A program made the position numbers and the translations under genes. A stretch of DNA of 64,000 nucleotides, from the NCBI RefSeq assembly GCF_031143425.1, contig NC_090450.1:214965442-215029441 (forward strand), written 5' to 3'. The DNA is from Pleurodeles waltl. Taxonomy: Eukaryota > Chordata > Amphibia > Caudata > Salamandridae. How positions within the stretch are numbered: position 1 is the stretch's first letter; each line of letters opens with the position of its first letter. The notes below the pieces were generated by a model that did no database searches, had not been told where the DNA came from, and saw nothing but the letters and a program-made list of their open reading frames with translations. Below, in pieces: positions 22,501 to 33,135 of this stretch.

Positions 22501-23834
22501 AACTAAGTATAAGCACAGAGGAGTTTTGCCCACAATTTGGAGACATTTTGGAACTGGACACAGAATGCTGCTGGAGGGACTCAGCAGGAACCGCCTTGGT
22601 CTGCAGCTGCTGTGCTGAGCTGTGACCTGCCTGGTCACTTGGAGGAGCTGGTACTTGCCTGCATCCACCTTGCGCTGGCCTGCTGCTGGGCCCTGCTGCC
22701 TACTGCTCCATTGTACTTGGTCCCCAAGAGGCAGGGTGCTATGGCCCCTGACCCCTGCAACTGCCTAAAGAACGAGGGGTGCTTTATTTGATCACACAGC
22801 ACCTGGAGTGTGCTTTATTTCCTGGTGCTGAGGCACCCTGAGAGTGCCTTGTCCTTAAATGAATAGCACCTTGAGCAGCACTTCAATTGGTTCCCCTAGC
22901 CAGTGCATTGTTGAGCGTTGAATCACCGCTGCAGCCCAGGCGGGCTGTTTGTGTGAAGCACAAGAGTAGCACACTGCCTGATGCCCCCAGGGCATGAAGG
23001 AAATGGAAATAGGTGCAAGCGTGCTTTTAGCATGCCCCCAGGGCAAGGTACGCTCTGAGGAGCGCCACCAGGGCACAAGCAGGCACCTACTTTGGTGCCT
23101 GCTCACCGCTGTGATCTGGATGGGCCTTTCTGAGTCTGGAGGAGACGGGCAGGGAAAGAAGGCTCATCGGAGGCTCCCTGCCCCTTCGGGTTCCTCGGTT
23201 ATCCTAGAGATGGGCAGGGGGAACGAAGTCTCTTTGAAGGCTTTCCCTGCCCCACCGGAGCCATACCTGCATGTTTGGAGACCACGGACGGGCGGAAGCC
23301 TTGCCGGACGCCACCCGCACCACAAGGTTGTGTTCCTTTTATGGGCATTCTATGCTGATATGTTTTTATTACTTGCCATTTGTTTTATAATATTCTTGGT
23401 ATGGGCATTTATAATATTTCTATGACAAGTGCATTTCTTTAGTAATGTGATTCCTGACTACTGCTTATGTTGCAGAATAATAAGTAACCTGTGTGTTATG
23501 TGTGACTACTGCTAGTCTCTGCAGAGTAACTATTGTGTAACGTTCTGACAACTGCTTGTGTAGCAGAGTATTACTGACTTGTTGTGTCTGGTCTTATTAT
23601 GCTGTGTACAGTACAGTTTATATTTATATAACTTGGTGTTCTGTTTCCTTTGTGGTGGTGATAGTGCTTTACACCTTGCCTCTGGGATAGGCCTGACTGT
23701 TCATTCCAAGCTACCAAGGGGGTGAGTAGGGGTTATCTTGGACATCTAACTCCCTTGCCCTGACTAGAGTGGGTGTGCTCTGCTTGGCTTAGGTGCATAC
23801 CCTAGCCAACTAGCAACATCATTTCTAACACATT

Positions 23835-24538
23835 GTTTGTGGCAACAAATCCAATTCGGAGAACTCTGGTTCACAGCCATTTAGACACCTGGCTGTAAAA
23901 TTAGTCCAAGATGTTTGCAGCTGTATGTGATTTCTCCCTGGCAAGCATGGCTACTGTTGCATGCAACTAAATGCTCTTAAAACTTCTTCAGATCCAAGAC
24001 CTGCAGATAGCTTTACCCCAGCAAAAGAGATCCAGTGTGCAGCCATTGACCGTGTAATCAGTTACCTGACAGCTGGTTCATATGTCTGTCATCAGGTGGA
24101 CAGTGTGGACAACACTCTGCAGCAAAGCTTGTCCAACCAACTTCAGAACATCAGGATGCAGCGCTGGAACAGGAACTCTGGCAAAATAGGTCCAACTTGG
24201 AACCTTCCATTTTGGGAAGATGGCTGTCACAAATTTTAAGAATCCCACTCCTTTCACAAAAGAAAAAGGAAGGAGGTCCAGTGCTAACATTTTTCCCAGC
24301 TTCCCATTGTACAAATGCGCCATTGGGTGGTTGCGGTCGTACAGCCCCTCCTGCCGTAAAATGCCTGTAATAGTAGCCTGAAGCTGCTTCTTCTCACTGA
24401 CCACTTTTTGGGAGCAACTTTCTTTGGGGCCATCTTAAAGCTCTCAGTTGGCAAAGGCACTAAGCAGAAGACTGAAATCACTGCACAGAACTTTTCTTTG
24501 CCAGTACTGCGAGTGATGTCTCTTCTTCTCTTGTGCAC
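23835..24538 (-). pseudogene. hAT transposase, N-terminal part
   Basis: Minus strand. A frame from about 24434 (M-A-P-K-K-V-A-P-K-K) shifts near 24400 into one reading L-G-K-M-L-A-L-D-L-L-P-F-S-F-V, then G-F-L-K-F-V and P-S-W-T-Y-F-A-R. This is the conserved hAT block (x-A-x-x-I-A-x-D-x-x-P-F-S-x-V...G-F-x-x-L...P-S-R-x-x). L-M-T-D-I (24078) is the start of the T-D-x-W-(T/S)-S catalytic segment, broken by a stop. Further down, H-T-A-A-N-I-L-D is readable near 23900. The gene continues at 19032 after the inserted element. The distance from the first Met to 23835 plus the downstream part suits a protein of about 600 residues. Confidence 0.75.
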
Positions 24539-25320
24539 CTAAGAGCAACCAAGCAAGAAAAGCATGGAGTTAGAGGAGTGTGGCATTATTTCAGGTTGAA
24601 ATAATACAGACAAATGCTATATCAGTGTGGTTGGTTACTTAAGTAATAAAGAACAATTTATCCAAAAATTGTAAAGTCAAACCACAATACCATAAAATGT
24701 CATTTCTCAAAATCCAGATATAGCGCTTTACTTTATCTCCATCTATTTTAAAGGAGACACTTGTAGTAGTTAGAGAGAGAGATGCATGGGTAAATGGAGT
24801 AATCCTTAAAAAAACTATAGTGGCAAAGTGGTCCAGGGGAAATGGAATAATCATTAAAAAATGAATGATGGTGCTGTTGTGTCTGCAGTGCTCCGTGGCC
24901 AGGGTGCCCATGAGGAAATGGAATTATACACCTAAAGAAGCTGAATGCTGTACAGCAGCTGGGCACCTATGGTGGATGGATGGATGGATGGATGGATCAA
25001 GGCAAAATGCAGAATTACAAAAACATGTAGAAATAAAAAAATTAAAAACCCAAAATTGTATTAAAAAAATTAACAACAAAAATAAGAAATTAAAATTCTA
25101 ATAAATAAAATAAACAATACAATAAAAAAAATCCATTAAGAAATTAAAATACAATCTTATATTAAATAAATTATAAATAATTGCCAAAGTTTGTAAGGGA
25201 GGATGAGGAGAAAGAAACCTATTGTGAGGAAAGGAGGTGCAAAATAAAAAATGCAAAAACAAAATGTAATAATCTATGCAAGGTTCAACAAAATCTGGTA
25301 TCACATGTCCATCTATGAAA
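24539..25320. other. AT-rich sequence with (GGAT)n and A-rich runs
   Basis: Probably holds the 5' flank of the hAT element, but no terminal repeat was found. A short (TGGA)n run of about six units lies at 24973-24999. From 25015 to 25200 the sequence is A-rich with AATAAA-like repeats. No gene recognised. Confidence 0.4.
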
Positions 25321-25690
25321 GCCTATGGCAAAGGCACACTGGTTGGATACACAAAAAGGCCGCCAGCCACATGTTCAAAGAACAACAGCGAGCAAGGAGG
25401 CAGGGGGAACAAATAACACATGCAAGTCTATGGTAAAGAGACACTGGTTGGGTGCACAAAATGACTAACATCCACCCGTTAAACAAAAATAACGAACAAG
25501 TAGGCATCAGGAACAAAGAACATATAACCTGTGGCAAAGACACACTGGGTGTATGCCCAAGATGGTTGCCAGCCACATGGTCAAACAACAACCATGAACA
25601 AGGAGGCATGGGGAACAAAGAACACATGCAAGCCAAGGCAAAAACATACTGGCTGAATGCAAAAAAAAAACACAGACTGGATGCACAAAA
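25318..25690. repeat. Tandem repeat, unit about 104 bp, ~3.5 copies
   Basis: A motif like CTATGGCAAAGGCACACTGG recurs at about 25322, 25430, 25529 and 25633 (spacings 108, 99 and 104). Each copy is followed by a CCAGCCACATGNTCAAA segment and GAACAAGGAGGCA. Copies are diverged by roughly 15-25 percent by eye. Open frames on both strands (25313-25738 minus, 25452-25769 plus) are repeat artefacts. Confidence 0.75.
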
Positions 25691-25769
25691 ACAGCCCTTA
25701 ATTCCAAAGGTATGTATCCTGGAGGCAAAGAGAGTCATCTTTCTACCTCAAAATGCAAGTCAAAAGTGA

Positions 25770-26130
25770 TCAGGAGATGGGAAAAGCACTGAGAGTAGCC
25801 TGCTGGACAGGAATAGGAAGTTGGAGTCTCTGGCAGACGTCCTTCCTGTGGGAAAAAAAGAAAAAACAAGCCTTCTCTAACTTACAAACTACATCAACGG
25901 TCCATTGGAGACAAAAGTCCACTCAAAAACCTATTTTTGAGTAGATTATGCTTGATCCCGAGTAGATTTTCACTCTCAACTGACAACATATTGGCGCCTT
26001 CGTGGCCGGAAGCCACTGGAGAGGGCGCAAAATCTTGTGCTCACTAGCGGGCCGAGAATATCATGGCACAGAAAAAAAACTGTGTTTCATGAAAGAAGGC
26101 AGAATTCAGGAACTCTGCACTACTCTGCAT
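25770..26130. other. Unassigned spacer
   Basis: No gene or repeat recognised between the 104-bp tandem repeat and the LINE RT fragment. A GC-richer patch at 25990-26060 (GGCGCCTTCGTGGCCGGAAG) has no obvious function. Confidence 0.25.
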
Positions 26131-26189
26131 AGTGCGAAGTGCCCTAATTCCTAAGTCACCATCAGCGGAGCAGAGTTTTGCACATGGAT

Positions 26190-26690
26190 CTTATTTTAAT
26201 TCCTTAACGGTATGCCCCCCTATACCTCTATCATGGGCATATGTAATCCTGGTTTTTAAAAAAGGATTAAGGTCGCTCCCCTCCAACTATAGGCCTATCA
26301 GCCTTAATGACTGCTCCCAAAAGCTTTTCAGTCGGATTGTCTTGGATAGATTGCATGGGTGGATGGGTGATGTGGGCTTTCTTTCCTCTTTGCAAGCCGG
26401 CTTCAGGGAGGGAGTCAGTACAATTGAACATGTGTTTCGTCTCCAATTTATTTACTGGAAACATGTGACTTGGGGGGAGGGCCATTTTTATATAGTATTT
26501 GTGGACTACGGTCTGCCTCCATCCTCGTACCAAGCGAGGCACTTTGGAAGGTCATGACGGAACTGGATGTTCGAAAATATCTCATATTGAGGCTCCACTT
26601 CAATCATTTTTCCCAGGTCAATATACTGTTACGTCTGCTGGACTCTTCTGGTTGCGGGGATATGTAGGGCTTGTAGGTTCATCATGAACC
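26190..26690 (+). pseudogene. LINE reverse transcriptase fragment (middle of RT)
   Basis: The plus-strand frame has P-L-S-W-A-Y-V-I-L-V-F-K-K-G (about 26222-26265), then S-N-Y-R-P-I-S-L-N-D-C (26282-26315), then L-Q-A-G-F-R-E-G-V-S-T-I-E-H (about 26393-26430) and the first catalytic strand F-V-D-Y near 26500. After that the frame shifts, and L-W-K-V-M-T-E-L continues to about 26670. These are RT motifs 1-3 of non-LTR elements with the Q-A-G-F-R-x-G-x-S-T signature (CR1/L2/RTE-like, not L1). The Y-x-D-D motif is absent, so the copy is truncated. It may be the same LINE family as the 5960-6178 fragment. Confidence 0.8.
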
Positions 26691-26812
26691 CTAGGAACCC
26701 AGAGCCAATAAATGAACTGCACTTTGCAATGGGTTTTCATGGTATATCGTGTATACAGCAATTTATATGGTAAAATACAAAGAGTCAAAAATATGTATCA
26801 AGGAAACCTTTG

Positions 26813-29774
26813 TGTTGGTTTGTAGTGGGTACTGGTTTGTAGTGGGTACCTAAGGTACTTACACCTTATACCAGGTCCAGTTATCCCTTATTAGTGAAAT
26901 GTAGGCAGTGTCTAGAAGTCAGGCTGTCTAGTGGTAGCTGTAGGCAGAGCAGTCAAGGCTGAACTAGGAGACATGCAAAGCTCTTGCAATACCACTGTAG
27001 TCATACAGTACTCACACATAAGAAAGAAAATACTCAGTGTTACCAAACATAAAGGTACTTTATTTTATTGACACAAGGCCAAACATATCTTAGAGGCTAC
27101 ACTCCTTTAGGAGTAAGTATTACACACAAAATATACAGTAGTAATCAAAATCAGGTAAGTAAACAGTCATAGAATAGTGCAAACTGAAAATCACCATGGG
27201 CTACAATGGGCCCAGGAGCAACACAAAGTATGTACTAAACTAGTGGAATGCGAAAGTTTTTTCCCACCTGGGCAAGTATAGTGTGTAGAGGGGCGCTGGG
27301 AGTGTAAGAACATACCAAAGGTAAGTAAAATACCCCACTACAGAGCCCAGGAAAACAGGAGTAAAGTAAAGAAAGTTTCCTCCGAGCACACTGGGAGTCA
27401 TGGTAAAGGATTATGCAAAAACCAAGCAAGACTGCAAGACACCAACAATGGATTCCTGGGCCTGAAGACCTCTGGAGAGGGTAGACCAAGTCCAAGAACA
27501 GATGAAGAGTCCAGGACGAACAGGAGCCCCTGCTAACTCAGATGAAGGTACAAAAGTGGATTCACCAGTTGGAAGAAAAGTCAGAAATGTACCAAAGAAG
27601 ACAGCTGCAGGTTCTTGCTTGGTGCAAGAGAAGTCCCACGTTGAGTCATTGGATGCATGCTGTTTTTTGTTGTTGGATTCCGCCAATAGGCCTTGGCCTT
27701 GGCAGGAAAAGGCTCTACCTGGGCCCAGGGGGGACCTGGAAGTCTCAACTTGGACTGAGGAGACAGAGGGGGCTCTCATCACTTTAGAGAGCCCTCAGAA
27801 TACTAGGCAGCACCCACATGAGTCCCAGGATACGGGGACAAAGGAGTTGAAAATCGCGGTCGCCGCAGCAGTACAAAAAGGATCCCACGGTGCCGGAGAA
27901 CAACTTGGGGAGCTGAGCATTGCAGGATAGAGTGCTGGGACCTGAGTACACTGTGCACAAAGGATTTCTGGAAGAAGCACACAGAAGCCCTAGGAGCTGC
28001 GAAACACGCAGTGAACATGGGTACTGTCTGGCTCAGGGAGGCAAACCCTTACCGCCACCAAATCTGGACAGCTGGACCTTTGGACAGTCAGGATCACTTC
28101 AGTCCACCACCTGTTTTCCAGGGATCATGCTCGTCGACATGAGAGGAGTCCCTGAGTACCGGTTGTCACTGCAGAAAGGTGCCTGCTGAAGCAGGGAAGT
28201 GACTCCGTCACTCCACAGGAGATTCCTTCAGTCCTTCTGATGCAGGATAAAGACAGGCAGTCCTCAGAGCATGCAAAACCTGGAAACTGTTGAAGTTGCT
28301 GGCAGCAGCTGAAGTTACAGAGTTGCGGTAACCTTCTTGGATACTTTGTTGCACTTGTAGAGTTCCTGGAGCAGTTCTGAGGTTGATCCGACATTAGAAG
28401 GTGAAGCAGAGGTTGCAGAGGAGTCCTGCTGGAGTCTTTCAAAACTAAATCTGAGGAAACACCCAGAGGAGAGACCCTAAATAGCCCTGAGGGGGGGATC
28501 GGTCACCTAACTTAGTAAGCACCTATCAGGAGGGGTCTCTGACGTCACCTGCTGGCACTGGCCACTCAGATGCTCCCCGCGTTCCCTGACCCTCCTGAAA
28601 ATAAGATGGCAGAACACTCTGGAGGAGCTCTGGGCACCACCTCTGGGGTGGTGATAGACAGGGGAGTGGTCATCCCCCTTTCCTTTGTCCCGTTTTACAC
28701 CAGAGCAGGGACGGGGGTTCCCTACCTGGTGTAGACTGGATTAGCCAAAGAGGGCATAATTTGTGCCCTTCAAAGCACTTCCAGAGGCTCTGGGAGGATA
28801 CTACTCCCATGCCTCTAAACCTATTTCCAAAGGGAGAGGGTGTAGCACCCCTGTCCTAAAGGAAATGCTTTGTTCTACCTTCCTGGTATTGAGCTGCTCA
28901 ATCCCCAGGAGGGCAGAAACCTGTCTGTGAGGTTGCAGCAGCTGGGGCTGCAGTAGAATCCTCAGAGAGCTGGTTTGGTAGTACTGGGGCTCCATGCTGG
29001 AGCCCCCAGGGTGCATGGAATTGTCCCCCCAATACCAGAATCGGATTGGGGTTACAATTTCACAATCTTAGACATCTCACATGGCCATATTTGGGGTTAC
29101 CATTGTGAAACTACATATATGTATTGACCTATACGTAGTGCACACTTATAATGAGTGTCCCCGCACTCACGAAGTCCAGGAAATTGGTCCTAGACAATGT
29201 GGGGGCACCTCTGCTAGTGCAGGGATGCCCTCACACACAGTAACTTTGCACCTAGCCTTCAGGAACTGAAGGTTAGACAGATAGGTAACTTATAAGTTGC
29301 CTGGTGCAGTAAAAATGACTGTGAAATAGTGCTTACACTATTTCTCTCAGGCTGCAATGGCAGTCCTGAAGGAGTGTTTGTAAGAGCTCCTTATGGGTGG
29401 CAAAAGTAATGCTGCAGCCCATAAGGATCTTCTGCAACCCAAATGCCCTGAGTACTTAGGTACCATATACTAGGTACCAATGCCCTGGGTACCTAGGTAC
29501 ATATAGACTAATAAGGGGGGCCCAGTGTGCAAATCTGGAGTGGAATATGGAGTCACTAGACTATAGTGACAATTTTAGAAAACAGAGAGAGCATGAGCAC
29601 TAGAGTTCTGGTTAGGAGAACTCTAATGACACAGTCAAGCATACTGACATCACAATAAAACATACTAATATATAGGCCACAAACCACTGGGGTCCTGACT
29701 AGCAGGATCCCAGTGACACAGTAAAAACCTAGAAATTGGGGGTAACATGCCAAGAAAGATGGAACTTTCCTACA
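26813..29774. mobile_element. Long TG...CA element, probable solo LTR (family 2)
   Basis: It starts TGTTGGTTTGTAGTGGG and ends GGAACTTTCCTACA. Flanks are CTTTG (26808-26812) and CTTTT (29775-29779), a 5-bp duplication with one mismatch. Length is 2962 bp. No gag or pol. Near the left end a 17-bp segment is tandemly duplicated (26816-26832 and 26833-26849). Layout is similar to the 2695-5072 element (left AT-rich, middle GC-rich with spurious ORFs), but the sequence is different. Frames such as 27502-27930 lie inside it and are not called. Confidence 0.6.
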
Positions 29775-29779
29775 CTTTT

Positions 29780-29984
29780 TATTTCCAAAATGGGCACAAG
29801 ATAAGGTGTTGAGAAGCAATGGTTATTTGCACATCTCTGAATTCGGGGTGGCCCCAAACTAGCATGTGAATTACAGGGCATTTCTCAAATACACTTATTT
29901 ATTACACACTGGCTTACATTTGGAGGGTGAAAATGTAGAGAAAGACAATGGGCAGTAACACTTGATCTTCTATTCTGTGTTCCT
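29780..29984. other. Flank between LTR and tandem array
   Basis: Short unassigned stretch leading into the 380-bp array. Probably the non-repeated edge of the same array-bearing element. Confidence 0.3.
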
Positions 29985-31965
29985 CCATGTCTCCAGATAA
30001 ATGGTACCTCACTTGTGTGGGTAGGTCTAGTGTCCGAGACAGGAAATGCAACATAGAAACATCACATTTTTGCATTGAAATCTGATGTGATTTTCAGAAA
30101 GTGCTTAGCTGTGGATTTTGGCCTCTTGATCATCCGGAACTTAGGAAAACCTACCAAACCTGTGCATTTTTTAAAACTAGATACCCAGGGGAATCCAGGA
30201 TGGGGTGGCTTGTGGGGCCCTCACTGTTTTCTGTTATCCAGAATCCTTGGCAACTTCAGAATTTGGCTAACAAAACACTTTTTTCTCACATTTTGGTGCT
30301 GCAAAGTTCTGGAATCTGAGGGGAGCCACAAACTTCCTTCCACCCAGCATTCCCACAAGTCTCCCGATAAAAATGAACATCACTTGTGTGGGTAGGCCTA
30401 GCGCCCGCAAAAGGAAATGCCCCAAAACACAATGTGGACACATCACATTCTCCCAAAGAAAAAAGACCTGTTGTTTGCAAAGTGCCTAGCTGTGGATTTT
30501 GGCATGTAGCTCAGCCGGCACCTAAGGAAACCTAGCAACCCTATACACTTTGGAAAACTGCACACCTAGGGGAATACAGAATGGCATGACTTGTTGGGGC
30601 TCTCACCAGGTTCTGGTGCCCAGAATCCTTTCTAAACCTCAAAATGTTGCAGAAAATGCTTTTTCCTCACATTTTGGTGATGGAAAGGTCTGGAATCTGA
30701 GGGGAGCCACAAACTTCCTTCTACCCAGCATTCCTCCAAATCTCCTGCTAAACATGATACCTCAGTTGTGTGGGTAGGCCTACTGCCCATGAAAGGAAAT
30801 GCCCCAAAACACAATGTGTGTACACTTCACATTTTCCCAAAGAAAACGGACTTGTTTTTGGCAAAGTGACTAGCTGTGGAGTTTTGCCTATAGGACAGCT
30901 GGCATCTAGGGAAACCTAGCAAACCTACACATTTTTTAAAACTAGACACCTAGGGAAATCCAGAATAGGGTGATTTGTTTTTGGGGCTCTCACCAGGTTC
31001 TGTTACCCAGATTCCTTTCCAAACCTCAGAATTTGGCTAACAAAACACTTTTTTCCCACATTTTGGTGCTGCAAAGTTGTAGAATCTGAGGGGAGCCACA
31101 AACTTCCTTCCTTCCACCCAGCATTTCCCCAAGTCTCCTGATAAAAATGGTACCTCATTTGTGTTGGTAGGCCTAGTGCCCGCAACAGGAAATGCCCTTA
31201 AACACAACATGGACGCATCACATTTTCCTAAAGAAAACAGAACTGTTTTTGGCAAAGTACCTAGATGTGGGTTTTCACCTCTAGCTCAGCTGGCACGTAG
31301 GAAAACCTAGCAAACCTAGCCATTTTTTAGAACTATCAAGAAAATCAAGAATGGGGTGTCTTGTGGGGCTCTCACCAAGTTATGTTACCCAGAATCCTTT
31401 GCAAACCTCAAAATGTGGCAAAAAAACACTTTTTTCTCACATTTGGGTGCTGCAGCGTGCTGGAATCTGAGGGGATCCACACACTTCCTTCCACCCAGCA
31501 TTCCCCCAAGTCTCAAAATAAAAAAGGTACCTCAGTTGTGTGGGTAGGCCTAGTGCCCGCCACAGGAAACGCCCCAAAACACAACGTGAACACATCACAT
31601 TTTCCCAAAGAAAACTGACCTGTTTTTGGCAAAGTGGCTTGTTGCGGATTTTGGCCCCTAGCTCAGCCAGCACCTATGGAAACCTAGCAAACATATACAT
31701 TTTTTAAAGCTACACACCTAGGGGAACCCAGAATGGTGTGACATGTGGGGTTTTCACCAAGTTCTGTTACCCAGAATCTTTTGCAAACCTCAACGTTTAT
31801 CTAAAAACACACTTTTTCCTCACATTGCGGTGCTGCAGAGTGCTGGAATCTGAGGGGAGCCAGAAACTTCCTTCCACCCAGCATCCCCCCAAGTCTCCTT
31901 ATAAAAATGGTATCTCAGTTGTGTGGGTAGGCATAGTACACGCAACAGCGAAGAGCCAAAAACGT
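29985..31965. repeat. Tandem array, unit about 385 bp, ~5 copies
   Basis: The unit contains CTCCNGATAAANATGGTACC, GTGTGGGTAGGCCTAG, ACATCACATTTTCCCAAAG and TCTGAGGGGAGCCACA. The AAACCTAGCAAACCTA segment recurs at about 30150, 30525, 30912, 31303 and 31680, a spacing of 376-390 bp. Copies differ by roughly 10-15 percent by eye. A partial unit opens the array near 29985, and it decays after 31940. No coding potential is conserved between units. It may be the internal tandem block of a larger mobile element. Confidence 0.85.
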
Positions 31966-33130
31966 GAGCGATTGAGGGGCTATCACAGCGAGTTTATAAG
32001 CACATTTTTTTATACAAGTTATGGCCGGATCTCCGTTGCGGAACACACACAAGTGAAGTATCATTTAACTTAGTAGGCTGAGGGGGATCCTGGGTGGTAG
32101 GAAATGTGTGCCTGCATGGTGATCCTACAAAGAAAAGTGAGGAAAATGTGATTTTTTAAATCAAATTTTGAGGTTTGCAGAGGAGTCTGGGCAAGAAAAT
32201 GTTGTGGGATTCACACAAGCCACAGCTCCCCAGACTCCAACAGGTGCCCAGTTTTTACACTAATCTAGAGTTGGCACTTCTTCCCTAGAGAAGAAGCAAG
32301 CACACTCCCAAGATTCTTACTTCTGTGATGATCCAAAAACTAAAATTGTGAAACGAAACACACCTAGGTTATGTAAAAAAGACCTCTCACCCACCAACAT
32401 AGTTGGTGGCATGCTTCATCAATGGGGTCCCACCCGACTCACCTAGCATGTCACAGGTGTGCTTGGACACCGAATTACAGCGGATCAGATTCTTCATTTA
32501 AAGATCACATTTTATTAATGAGATTTCACAAAAATAAAATTCACTGTTAATAACTGAAAGGCCAAAATACTGAACCAATGACTCACAGCTCCTGAGCTGT
32601 AAAGCCACTTCATGGCACCAACCACTTTACAGTCCATTCACACACCGTTCATGCATGACATCCACAAGACCATTCACACTGCCTGCCGCGGGCCCAGCAC
32701 AGTAAAACACTCACATCAACAGACAGATCCATTCAAGGGCCCATCACTTTCATATGCCCACATGCCTGAAACAGCAATCACACCAGCTGATGGGAGTATG
32801 TGGACTGGTGTTTGGCTAGCAGTGTGTTGTAGTGGCCAACAGCAAGTCACTATTTACCCCGCCAGCCAAGTGCCACTCCACGCACACCTCCAAGTGCCAC
32901 TCCACGGATACCACCAGTCATGCGCCACTCCATGCACACCGAAAAACTTTTTTTTTGTTTAAATAACAAAGAAACCACTAGCTAATTATAAATAAGTGCA
33001 AATCTACAATCTGAAAAGCTCTAACTAAATACATGACAGTATTGCCAACCGTAAAACTGAATAAAAAATATGAAACAATACAGAACAGGCAGTTTACGCT
33101 CATGGTAGTTCCCAATAATTCTTTTAGGTG
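31966..33130. other. Array flank and probable piggyBac 3' flank
   Basis: The first part (to about 32300) continues the element carrying the 385-bp array without tandem structure. 32340-33100 is AT-rich with several AATAAA/TTTATT words and short direct repeats near 32860-32940 (CAAGTGCCACTCCACG). It probably includes the 3' untranslated part of the piggyBac element, but I did not find its TTAA-flanked terminal repeat. Confidence 0.35.
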
Positions 33131-33135
33131 TGCTA

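Larger units (their letters stand above)
19037..23830. mobile_element. TG...CA element inserted in the hAT gene
   Basis: It starts TGTTTGACCTC and ends CATTTCTAACA, flanked by CATT at 19033-19036 and 23831-23834. The parts that look like an LTR of a newt retroelement are about 19037-19740 (AGGACTCTGAGCACTTTA and GGGCCTGTAAATTA segments) and 22510-23830 (ending AACTAGCAACATCATTTC). Between them lies 2.7 kb of foamy-virus-like gag-pol in the opposite orientation, without LTRs of its own. This could be a solo LTR that captured retroviral cDNA, or a rearranged provirus. The 4-bp duplication supports a single final insertion into the hAT gene. Confidence 0.6.

Noticed and set aside
21889..22668. 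Whole 259-codon ORF as gag
   Set aside because: The first ~55 codons (22500-22668) look like the flanking LTR-type sequence, so only the later part is called gag-like.
25313..25769. Overlapping 141- and 105-codon ORFs on both strands
   Set aside because: Artefact of the 104-bp tandem repeat.
27502..27930. 142-codon ORF
   Set aside because: Inside the long TG...CA element; no similarity to a protein family and overlapped by frames on both strands.
29985..31965. CRISPR array
   Set aside because: Units of about 380 bp without alternating short repeats and spacers, in a eukaryotic repeat landscape.
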